Positions 6,745-12,217 of a DNA stretch of 12,217 bases are shown here, in pieces; within the stretch, counting starts at the first letter, position 1; each line of letters begins with the position of its first letter. The notes beneath the pieces are model-generated. The model did not search any database and had not been told where the DNA came from. It saw only the letters and a program-made list of their open reading frames with translations. The DNA is taken from positions 1 through 12,217 of the forward strand of contig CAZVFX010000168.1 of assembly GCA_964626565.1 (NCBI GenBank), written 5' to 3'. The position numbers and the translations under genes are program-made. This DNA is from CAZVFX01 sp964626565. GTDB lineage: Bacteria; Myxococcota_A; UBA9042; CAIXZC01.

Positions 6745-7628
6745 GTTCTTTCTGGACGAGCGAGAATCACGATTTTGAGCGTGCGTGTATGATCACCTGT
6801 GCGTTGTCCGGGCTGGTCGCCAATCGCGCTCAGTGTCCGGCTATTCCCTACACGCCGGACGAGTATGCGGCGGAGGCGAAACGGGCGTGGGAGGCTGGCG
6901 CTGCGGTGGTGCACATTCATGCACGAAAACCCGACGGGACCCCGAGTCACGAGGTTGCCGACTACCGCAACATCTACGACGCGGTGACCGCTGCATGCCC
7001 TGTGATTATTAATTTCTCGACGGGGGCCATCGGCATTCCGGTGGAGAAGAAAATCGCTCCCGTTAAGGAGATCCGCCCTGCCATCGGCGCCCTGAACATG
7101 GGGTCGATGAACTACGCTAAGTACAATGCCGGGGCTAAGAAATTCGTCTTTGACTTCGTTTTTGAGAACCCGTTCTCCGAAATTGTGCAACTTGTCACTG
7201 TCATGAAGGAGTGCGGGGTGAAGCCGGAAATGGAGTGTTTCGATTCCGGGCATATCGGCAACACCTTTCCTCTTATTGACATGGGTTTGATAGAGCCTCC
7301 CTATCAGTTCAGCCTGATTATGGGGGTGTTGGGCGGCATGCCGCCCACTGCAGACAACCTCGCTCACCAGGTGAGGCTGTTGCCCCCGAAGAGCGATTGG
7401 GAGGTGATCGGCGTCAGCCATGATCAGTGGCGTATGGTCGCGGCCGCGGTTGCTTTAGGGGGCAACGTGCGGGTAGGATTGGAAGACCATTTCTATGTCT
7501 CCCCTGGAGTCATGGCGAAATCAAATGGAGAACTGGTGGAGAAGGCGGCAAGGATGATTAGAGATCAGGGTAGAGAAGTTGCCGGGGTGGACGAGTGCAG
7601 GGAACGCCTCGACCTGAAACACACATGA
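6741..7628 (+). CDS. DUF849 / beta-keto acid cleavage enzyme (BKACE, Kce-like)
   Basis: This 295-residue protein belongs to the BKACE family. These are TIM-barrel, divalent-metal (Zn) enzymes that condense a beta-keto acid with acetyl-CoA and cleave it to acetoacetate plus a new acyl-CoA; the founding case is 3-keto-5-aminohexanoate cleavage in lysine fermentation. Seen here: ITCALSGLVANRAQCPAIPY (18-37), EAGAAVVHIHARKPDG (51-66) with metal-ligand candidates His58 and His60, INFSTGA (90-96), GALNMGSMNY (116-125), MECFDSGHI (164-172), GGMPPT (198-203) and RVGLEDHFY (244-252) with ligand candidate Glu248. It carries about 15 extra N-terminal residues relative to typical members. An internal start cannot be excluded, but the ATG at 6741 has GGAGG just upstream and overlaps the preceding stop. 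It stands where HMG-CoA lyase occurs in leucine clusters. The keto-acid substrate is unknown. Confidence 0.9.
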   Translation: MSSFWTSENHDFERACMITCALSGLVANRAQCPAIPYTPDEYAAEAKRAWEAGAAVVHIHARKPDGTPSHEVADYRNIYDAVTAACPVIINFSTGAIGIPVEKKIAPVKEIRPAIGALNMGSMNYAKYNAGAKKFVFDFVFENPFSEIVQLVTVMKECGVKPEMECFDSGHIGNTFPLIDMGLIEPPYQFSLIMGVLGGMPPTADNLAHQVRLLPPKSDWEVIGVSHDQWRMVAAAVALGGNVRVGLEDHFYVSPGVMAKSNGELVEKAARMIRDQGREVAGVDECRERLDLKHT

Positions 7629-8404
7629 AATACTGGGAGATGGCCTCAACAGGGCTCAGGATGGTCGCGGGATTGTCCGTGCTGGCATTCGCTGCTGTAA
7701 TGCAGCTCATTATTCTGCTGGTGCTGCTTCCCAGCCGGCTGGCGCGCGTCAAGTCGTGCATCTTCTTTGCCCGGTTCGTGGGAGTCTGCTCCCTTAAGAT
7801 CCTCGGCTGCCGCATGACCGTGTCGGGAGCAGAGCACCTCGATTCGGACAGGCCTGCACTCTATATCGTCAACCACACCTCCATCGTGGACTTGTTCGTC
7901 GGCATGAGCCTTATGCCCTTCCGTTGTGTGGGCATTGCCAAAAAGGAGATCATCTACTATCCGTTCTTTGGCCAGATCTACCTCTTGTCCGGCCATTTGC
8001 GGATCGATCGTGGCAGCCGGCAAGCCGCGGTGGCTTCCATGAAGGAACTGGGCGACCTGGTGCAGAGGGGGAAGCTTTCAATCCTCATGAGTCCGGAAGG
8101 AACCAGGTCACGGGATGGAAGGCTCCTCCCCTTCAAGAAAGGGTTCGTGCACCTGGCAATGCAGACCGGGCTGCCGGTGGTGCCCATTATCATCCACGGC
8201 GCCCACCTTTCCTGGCGAGCCGATTCCATGGCTGTGCACGGCGTTACAGTGCGGGTCGAGGTGCTGCCCGCGGTGGACAGTTCAAAGTGGAGTGCGGAAA
8301 CTACAGAACAGGCAGTGGAACAGATTCATGCATTATACCGCGGGCGACTGTCCGCGGATCAGCTTCCGGAAGTACAAATCGAAAACGGCATGGGGGAATC
8401 ATGA
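7625..8404 (+). CDS. 1-acyl-sn-glycerol-3-phosphate acyltransferase (PlsC family)
   Basis: This 259-residue inner-membrane acyltransferase would transfer an acyl chain from acyl-CoA or acyl-ACP to lysophosphatidic acid or a related acceptor. A hydrophobic N-terminal helix or hairpin spans about 12-36. The four LPLAT motifs are present: NHTSIVD (83-89, the HX4D catalytic pair His84/Asp89), GHLRIDRGSR (123-132), SPEGTRSRDG (156-165, phosphate binding) and VVPIIIHG (185-192). The start ATG 7625 overlaps the BKACE stop (ATGA). The longer frame starting at 7595 lies inside the BKACE gene and is not needed. Its stop overlaps the next start in the same way. Why a phospholipid-type acyltransferase sits in an acyl-CoA breakdown operon is unclear; it may use branched acyl-CoAs produced or handled by the pathway. 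Confidence 0.9.
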   Translation: MKYWEMASTGLRMVAGLSVLAFAAVMQLIILLVLLPSRLARVKSCIFFARFVGVCSLKILGCRMTVSGAEHLDSDRPALYIVNHTSIVDLFVGMSLMPFRCVGIAKKEIIYYPFFGQIYLLSGHLRIDRGSRQAAVASMKELGDLVQRGKLSILMSPEGTRSRDGRLLPFKKGFVHLAMQTGLPVVPIIIHGAHLSWRADSMAVHGVTVRVEVLPAVDSSKWSAETTEQAVEQIHALYRGRLSADQLPEVQIENGMGES

Positions 8405-9552
8405 GCGAAGGTAAGTTGACCGTGGGAATGGTGGGGTCTTCAACCAAAGAGAATGAAAAGCGGGTTGCACTCCATCCGGTGCATTTCAACAAGTTTGATC
8501 CGGAAACCCGGGCTCAGGTTTACGTGGAAAAAGGTTATGGCCGTGAGTTCCGGATTAGTGACGAGGAAATACGACCTCACGTGGCGGGCTTGATGGCGCG
8601 CGAGGAGTTGTTCGAGAAGTGCGATTCCGTGATGATCTTTAAACCCACCGAGGCAGATTTTCCGTACCTGAGGGAAGGGCAGACGTTGTGGGGCGCTTTG
8701 CACCTGGTCCAGGGTCCGCCCATCACCCAGATGGCAATTGACAAGAAGCTCACCTGCATCCCCATGGAGTCCATGTTCACCTGGCGGCCCGACGGCCGCA
8801 AGGGGGTGTGGCTGTTCCATACCCAGAGCGAACTGGCCGGCTACTGCAGCGTTCTTCACTCGTTGCAACTGCTGGGGCTGAAAGGTTGGTACGACCAGCC
8901 GCGCAAAGTGGCGATCCTGAGCTTCGGCTCAGTAGGAAGGGGTGCGGTGCATGCGTGCCGAGCACTCGACTACACCGACATTTCGGTGTTCACGCAGCGA
9001 CCGCCGATGGCGGTGCTGGATACGATTCCCACCGTGAAATACAGCCAGTATCAGCGCGTGGGCGACGGCACGGACAAGGTGCTGCAAAGGTCGCCCGATG
9101 GGGACCTGACCCCCATGGGTGAGGTGTTGGCGGACTACGATATCATCGTCAACTGCGTGTTCCAGGATACCGACCGTCCCCTTACGTTTGTCCACAACGA
9201 TGACTTGCCCGGGTTCAAGAGCGGGACCCTGATCGTGGACGTCAGTTGCGATCTCGGGATGGGGTTCGAGTTTGCCCGACCCACCCGGTTCGATGACCCG
9301 CTGTTCGAGGTGGGCGACCGGGTCGTGTACTACGCAGTAGATCATTCGCCGTCATTGCTTTATCAGACGGCCTCTCTCGAGCACAGCAAGGAGCTGTATC
9401 CGTACGTTAAGGACTTTGTGGCAGGAAGGGCCGGATGGGACAGGAACCCCACCCTCGGGAAAGCGATAGAGATAGATCGTGGAGTGGTCGTCAATCCGAA
9501 GATTCTGACCTATCAGAATCGTTCAGAAGAGTATCCGCACCCGGTTCTTTAG
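8401..9552 (+). CDS. N5-(carboxyethyl)ornithine synthase-like / alanine dehydrogenase-PNT family oxidoreductase
   Basis: A 383-residue NAD(P)-dependent enzyme of the AlaDH/PNT/saccharopine dehydrogenase (Lys1) superfamily. The N-terminal substrate domain has KENEKRVALHP (16-26), candidate catalytic Lys81 (IFKPTEADFPYLREGQ, 79-94) and His101 (ALHL). The nucleotide-binding domain has AILSFGSVGRGA (171-182). Late motifs are IVNCVF (249-254), IVDVSCDLGMGFE (278-290) and VDHSPSLLYQTAS (313-325). The YLREGQ segment and the DVSxD and DHxPSLL motifs recall carboxyethylornithine synthase and Lys1-type saccharopine dehydrogenase, which reductively couple a keto acid to the side-chain amine of ornithine or lysine (or the reverse). 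The reaction direction and amine here are unknown. It is longer than lactococcal CEO synthase (about 313). ATG 8401 overlaps the previous stop. It is the last gene of the operon. Confidence 0.82.
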   Translation: MSEGKLTVGMVGSSTKENEKRVALHPVHFNKFDPETRAQVYVEKGYGREFRISDEEIRPHVAGLMAREELFEKCDSVMIFKPTEADFPYLREGQTLWGALHLVQGPPITQMAIDKKLTCIPMESMFTWRPDGRKGVWLFHTQSELAGYCSVLHSLQLLGLKGWYDQPRKVAILSFGSVGRGAVHACRALDYTDISVFTQRPPMAVLDTIPTVKYSQYQRVGDGTDKVLQRSPDGDLTPMGEVLADYDIIVNCVFQDTDRPLTFVHNDDLPGFKSGTLIVDVSCDLGMGFEFARPTRFDDPLFEVGDRVVYYAVDHSPSLLYQTASLEHSKELYPYVKDFVAGRAGWDRNPTLGKAIEIDRGVVVNPKILTYQNRSEEYPHPVL

Positions 9553-10253
9553 TGGCCGCAGGAGCTCTTGTTCTGGCAGCCGCCGCACCCGACCTGAGCA
9601 GGGGCGCCGTCGGCGGCCGTCACTTCCTTGAACGTCAGTTCGGGAACCACTTTTGACAGTGTGGCTTTCATTGCACCGGGACATGCCCCTCCGGCTTTGA
9701 ACGTGACTTTGAAGAGGCCGGCTTCCTTGTCCGCCTTGGCCGCGACAACACCTTCCCAGTCAGCCAGCGCCAGTGAGAGTTGCTTGGCCACTGCGTCGTC
9801 CAATGCCGGGACTGCGTACACAGCTACCCGCAGGTTGGATTCGGCTGCCGGATCGGCAGGTTTCTCCGCGGCAGGTTCTTCCGCCGGTTTCTCCGCGGCA
9901 GGTTCTTCCGTCGGTTTTTCGGCTGCCGGTTCTTCCGCGGGTTTTTCGGCCGGTTTTTCCGCTGGTTTTTCCGCTGGTTTTTCCGCGGGCTTCTCGGCTG
10001 CAGGCTCTTCGGCCGGCTTCTCAGCAGGCTTCTCAGCAGGCTTCTCAGCCGCCGGCTCTTCGGCCGGTTTTTCAGCGGGCTTTTCCGCCGCGGGTTCTTC
10101 CGCTGGTTTTTCGGCCGGTTTTTCGGCCGGCTTTTCCGCCTTCTCAGCCTTCTTTTCTCCCGCCTTGTTCTCCGCCGGAGTCTCCTTCTGGGCGCACGCC
10201 GCCACCAGAACCATCGCGGCCACAATGGCCATCAGTGTTGCTGCTCTTCTCAT
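9549..10253 (-). CDS. Lipoprotein with Ala-Glu-Lys-Pro repeats and Cys-rich C-terminal domain
   Basis: The 234-residue precursor has a signal peptide (1-19) ending in lipobox VAAC, with Cys20 lipidated. The residue after Cys20 is Ala, so outer-membrane sorting is expected if the host follows the +2 rule. Residues 37-135 are a low-complexity stalk of 16 KP-units (ten 4-residue KPAE-like and six 9-residue KPAEEPAAE-like), probably an extended periplasmic spacer. Residues 140-210 look like a small beta-alpha-beta-beta-alpha-beta domain resembling heavy-metal-associated folds but without the CxxC in the first loop; Cys191 lies in GGACPG. The tail has CGGC (223-226) and CGH (232-234), candidate metal or redox ligands. 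The start overlaps the upstream gene's stop (ATGA), with AAGGAG close before it. Function is unknown; an accessory partner of the adjacent polyferredoxin is inferred. Confidence 0.85.
   Translation of the reverse strand: MRRAATLMAIVAAMVLVAACAQKETPAENKAGEKKAEKAEKPAEKPAEKPAEEPAAEKPAEKPAEEPAAEKPAEKPAEKPAEEPAAEKPAEKPAEKPAEKPAEKPAEEPAAEKPTEEPAAEKPAEEPAAEKPADPAAESNLRVAVYAVPALDDAVAKQLSLALADWEGVVAAKADKEAGLFKVTFKAGGACPGAMKATLSKVVPELTFKEVTAADGAPAQVGCGGCQNKSSCGH
9846..10145 (-). repeat. Tandem repeat encoding AEKP / AEEPAAEKP stalk
   Basis: About 300 bp of imperfect 12-bp and 27-bp units code residues 37-135 of the lipoprotein. Third-position changes between units (for example GGTTTTTC versus GGCTTCTC on the plus strand) show that the peptide is kept while the DNA has drifted. 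There is one KPTE and one KPAD variant. The absence of stop codons in other frames creates long spurious open frames across it. Confidence 0.95.
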
Positions 10254-11500
10254 CTTCCTTCTCCTTTGGTCTGTTCCGTTTCGGTCGTGGCCTCGGCCAC
10301 GGGCTGTCCGTCTATCTCTACCACATCGAAAACGTGAAAAACATACTGGTCGGTTTTCACGTCCAGGACCGGCCCTTCTACCAGCCGCCTCAGCATTGCC
10401 GCATCAATAAGCTCCGGATCGTATTCGACTCGGACCAGGTTGCGTGAAGCGTACGCGGTAAAGGAACGCACTCCCTTCATGTCGTCGAACACAGTAGCCG
10501 CGATCTTGGCCGTGTCAACGCACTTTATCCCCCGTACTTTGAACTCCACCGCGCTCACGCGGCCTTCGGATGCTGCGTCCGGGTATTCACGGGCGTAGCT
10601 GGGCAGAGAGATCCAACTGCCCCCCAACACTCCGATGGCAACCAGCGCGGCCATAAGCACTGGTACGACCCAACCTGAGACTCGCCGCCCCCCCTTCCCC
10701 GGAAGCCCCAGTTCCAGGGCGCCATCAGCGGGGCACGCCGCGACGCACTCAAGGCACAGCGTGCATTCTCCCGAACAGAGATCTACACCGTTGGCAACAT
10801 GTAGCGAGTGGGGACAGACCTCATCGCACCTGCCGCAAGCGGTGCAGCTTTCTGCGTTTCTTCGCAGGCGCAACAGACCTGCTTTGGAGAAGGGCCAGAT
10901 CAATCCGCCCAGAGGGCACAGATAACGACACCAGATCATTGGTATGACCACAACACCAGCCACAAAGACCGCCAGCAGCCAGAAACTCCAGGTCTCCACG
11001 TGAGGCCCTCGAAAACTGAACATCACGTAGTAGGGGCAGAACGGCCTGAAAATGAGCTCGGCGGTGACGAAAGAAAAGTAAAGCACCACCGCGAGCACCG
11101 GCACGCGCAGCCACCGCAGCCAGCGGTCAGCCTTGCCGGCCGGGGCGAGAAGACCGTGGATGTTGTGCTTTCGGTCTTTCGCCTTGCGACCCTTTAGTCG
11201 TCCCGAGATGCGTCCCAGCCACTCGCTTACCGTGCCCGCGGGGCAGAGCCAGGAACAGAACGACTTCCGGGTGAGGAGAACCAGAACCAACAGGGCGAGC
11301 ATCAAGGTAAGGTTGAGCTCGCCGGTGGCGCAACTGAAACGCTGCTTCGTGGCAATCGAATAGCTGGTTGCGGCGCCGCCGAAAGGGCAGTACTTCTCGA
11401 CGGAGGTGAGAGACAGTCCCTGAGCGTATCGCCACCCCGTCACCGCGGCCGCGACGACCAGACCGAACTGCACGAGTTTTCTAAGCCGGGTTGGTGACAT
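10250..11500 (-). CDS. Membrane polyferredoxin (NapH/NosR-like 4Fe-4S protein) with C-terminal heavy-metal-associated-like domain
   Basis: A 416-residue protein with five hydrophobic helices (about 10-28, 63-78, 132-150, 172-190, 277-294). Membrane CxxxCP motifs, as in NapH/NosR/CcoG relatives, are FCSWLCP (81-87) and WCRYLCP (190-196). Two classic 4Fe-4S motifs follow: Cys219-222-225-229 and Cys246-249-252-256. By the positive-inside rule, the Arg/Lys-rich loop (97-131) and both ferredoxin clusters are cytoplasmic, and the fifth helix places residues 295-416 in the periplasm. Residues about 316-378 resemble a heavy-metal-associated domain (VRGIKCVDTA at 322-331), but the normal CxxC has only Cys327, with Thr330 replacing the second. 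It likely passes electrons across the inner membrane. It starts 10 nt after the upstream gene without a clear Shine-Dalgarno, and its end overlaps the lipoprotein gene. Confidence 0.88.
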   Translation of the reverse strand: MSPTRLRKLVQFGLVVAAAVTGWRYAQGLSLTSVEKYCPFGGAATSYSIATKQRFSCATGELNLTLMLALLVLVLLTRKSFCSWLCPAGTVSEWLGRISGRLKGRKAKDRKHNIHGLLAPAGKADRWLRWLRVPVLAVVLYFSFVTAELIFRPFCPYYVMFSFRGPHVETWSFWLLAVFVAGVVVIPMIWCRYLCPLGGLIWPFSKAGLLRLRRNAESCTACGRCDEVCPHSLHVANGVDLCSGECTLCLECVAACPADGALELGLPGKGGRRVSGWVVPVLMAALVAIGVLGGSWISLPSYAREYPDAASEGRVSAVEFKVRGIKCVDTAKIAATVFDDMKGVRSFTAYASRNLVRVEYDPELIDAAMLRRLVEGPVLDVKTDQYVFHVFDVVEIDGQPVAEATTETEQTKGEGR

Positions 11501-11510
11501 GGGAAGGCAG

Positions 11511-12217
11511 CTATTCGCAGGTAACCTTCAACGCTTTGGCGGACGCCTTGAAACCGTCAAGGGCACTCTGGCACACTTCATCAGTGACGCCGATCTTCTT
11601 CAAGTTTTCGCAGTTTTTTGCTGAGTCGGGGTTCTTCGCAGCTTCTGCGACCTTCTCACAGCATGCTACCGCCTGGCCACACACTCCCCCCACGTCCTTG
11701 GAACCGAGGCCTACACCCCCGACGTTGACCATCACCACGTAGACTGCGAAGGCCGCGCCGCCCAGGCCGATTACGAGGCCGATAATGGCTCCCAGGGGCA
11801 TCTTGAACCCACCACCGGCCACCGGGATGGCCGTCATGGGAGCGCCCGCTTCGCCGCCGCTCACGCCCACAGCCTCCAGCGCCATGTTGTTGGGGTTGGC
11901 CGGATCGACGCGCACCTGGCACATCGTTCCCGGCTGAATCTGCGGGATTTGAAACTCGGAAATCAACGTGACGAGTTGGGCCTGGTAGGGCTGGCCGCCG
12001 GTGGGCTGTACCTCCAGCGTCAACGCAACCTGAGGCTGGCGGTGGCCACCCACGGTAACCGTCGTTCCCGTCGGAGTGATCGCCAGGATCTTGGCTGGAG
12101 CGGGGACTCCGGTCTGCAACAGCTTGCGGTTCTGCGCGCCACCCTTCGCCAGTTTCAGAACCATGCGAATGATGGGCAGCACTACCAGCACAACTACTAC
12201 GGCCACGATAATCCAAG
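11511..12217 (-). CDS. Membrane protein with Cys-rich exported tail, function unknown (5' end outside window)
   Basis: The frame remains open to the window edge (residues WII precede the first possible GTG at 12206), so the true start is probably off the window. Numbered from that GTG, 1-19 is a hydrophobic segment (with Pro11 and Arg14), 22-115 a soluble domain recalling short DUF3592-like extracytoplasmic modules (VPAPAKILAITPTG at 34-47, QVRVDPANPNN at 97-107), 137-160 a second membrane helix, and 165-231 a tail with six Cys (176, 182, 183, 199, 212, 230) spaced like a disulfide-linked helical bundle. Two helices would place the soluble domain on one side and the Cys tail on the other; which is outside is not certain. 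It probably shares a transcript with the downstream polyferredoxin gene. I do not recognise the family with confidence. Confidence 0.65.
   Translation of the reverse strand, partial: WIIVAVVVVLVVLPIIRMVLKLAKGGAQNRKLLQTGVPAPAKILAITPTGTTVTVGGHRQPQVALTLEVQPTGGQPYQAQLVTLISEFQIPQIQPGTMCQVRVDPANPNNMALEAVGVSGGEAGAPMTAIPVAGGGFKMPLGAIIGLVIGLGGAAFAVYVVMVNVGGVGLGSKDVGGVCGQAVACCEKVAEAAKNPDSAKNCENLKKIGVTDEVCQSALDGFKASAKALKVTCE

Noticed and set aside
5862..7421. Minus-strand open frame of 519 codons opposite the crotonase and BKACE genes
   Set aside because: It is antisense to two recognised genes with coupled starts, and its composition (Ser/Arg/Ala/Pro-rich) has no domain; it results from GC-rich codon bias.
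7924..8400. Long upstream extension of the carboxyethylornithine synthase-like frame
   Set aside because: This part lies inside the acyltransferase gene in another frame. ATG 8401 fits the family N-terminus and the ATGA coupling pattern.
9846..10145. CRISPR array
   Set aside because: The repeats are 12-27 bp, protein-coding, contiguous and without unique spacers.
9628..10410. Plus-strand open frame encoding Gly-Phe-Ser-Ala repeats
   Set aside because: It is the complement of the lipoprotein's KPAE repeat, which has no stops in the other frames. The lipoprotein frame has a signal peptide, lipobox, ribosome binding site and coupled start, so it is the real gene.

Overview
The window reads as GC-rich Gram-negative chromosomal DNA. 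There are lipoprotein and NapH-type membrane ferredoxin genes on the minus strand and a tightly packed acyl-CoA catabolic operon on the plus strand. A deltaproteobacterial or myxobacterial-like host is a plausible guess from gene style only (a Lys/Pro/Ala/Glu-repeat lipoprotein, Cys-rich exported proteins, and a GGGTC-A-GACCC inverted repeat at the left edge). No rRNA, tRNA, CRISPR, transposase or phage gene was seen, and no stretch longer than about 125 bases lacks a gene.

Positions 1-123 hold a short inverted repeat, a plausible sigma-70-like promoter (TTGACT, 18 nt, TATGCT) and a good ribosome binding site. Positions 124-9552 form one apparent nine-gene operon. In order it encodes an acyl-CoA dehydrogenase, a degenerate acyl-CoA dehydrogenase paralogue, a methylcrotonyl-CoA-carboxylase-type carboxyltransferase, a stand-alone biotin carboxylase, a stand-alone biotin carrier protein, a crotonase-family enzyme, a DUF849/BKACE beta-keto acid cleavage enzyme, a 1-acylglycerol-3-phosphate-type acyltransferase and an N5-(carboxyethyl)ornithine synthase/alanine dehydrogenase-family enzyme. 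Gaps are 0-35 nt, and the last five junctions abut or overlap, so translational coupling is likely. The first six genes parallel the leucine/isovalerate (Liu) route of dehydrogenation, biotin-dependent carboxylation and hydration. However, HMG-CoA lyase is absent and a BKACE enzyme sits where it would be expected. The dehydrogenase has Asp where isovaleryl-CoA dehydrogenase has its catalytic Glu, and the hydratase lacks one of the two crotonase glutamates, so the true substrate may not be isovaleryl-CoA.

Positions 9549-12217 (minus strand, converging on the operon with a 4-nt overlap of the coding ends) hold three consecutive envelope genes. Transcribed from right to left they are a membrane protein with a Cys-rich exported tail (5' end off the window), a five-helix polyferredoxin with a predicted periplasmic heavy-metal-associated-like domain, and a lipoprotein with a long Ala/Glu/Lys/Pro repeat and a Cys-rich C-terminal domain. 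By inference they form a membrane redox or metal-handling unit that carries electrons or metal from cytoplasmic Fe-S clusters to periplasmic thiols. This is the part of the window that looks least like a described system.
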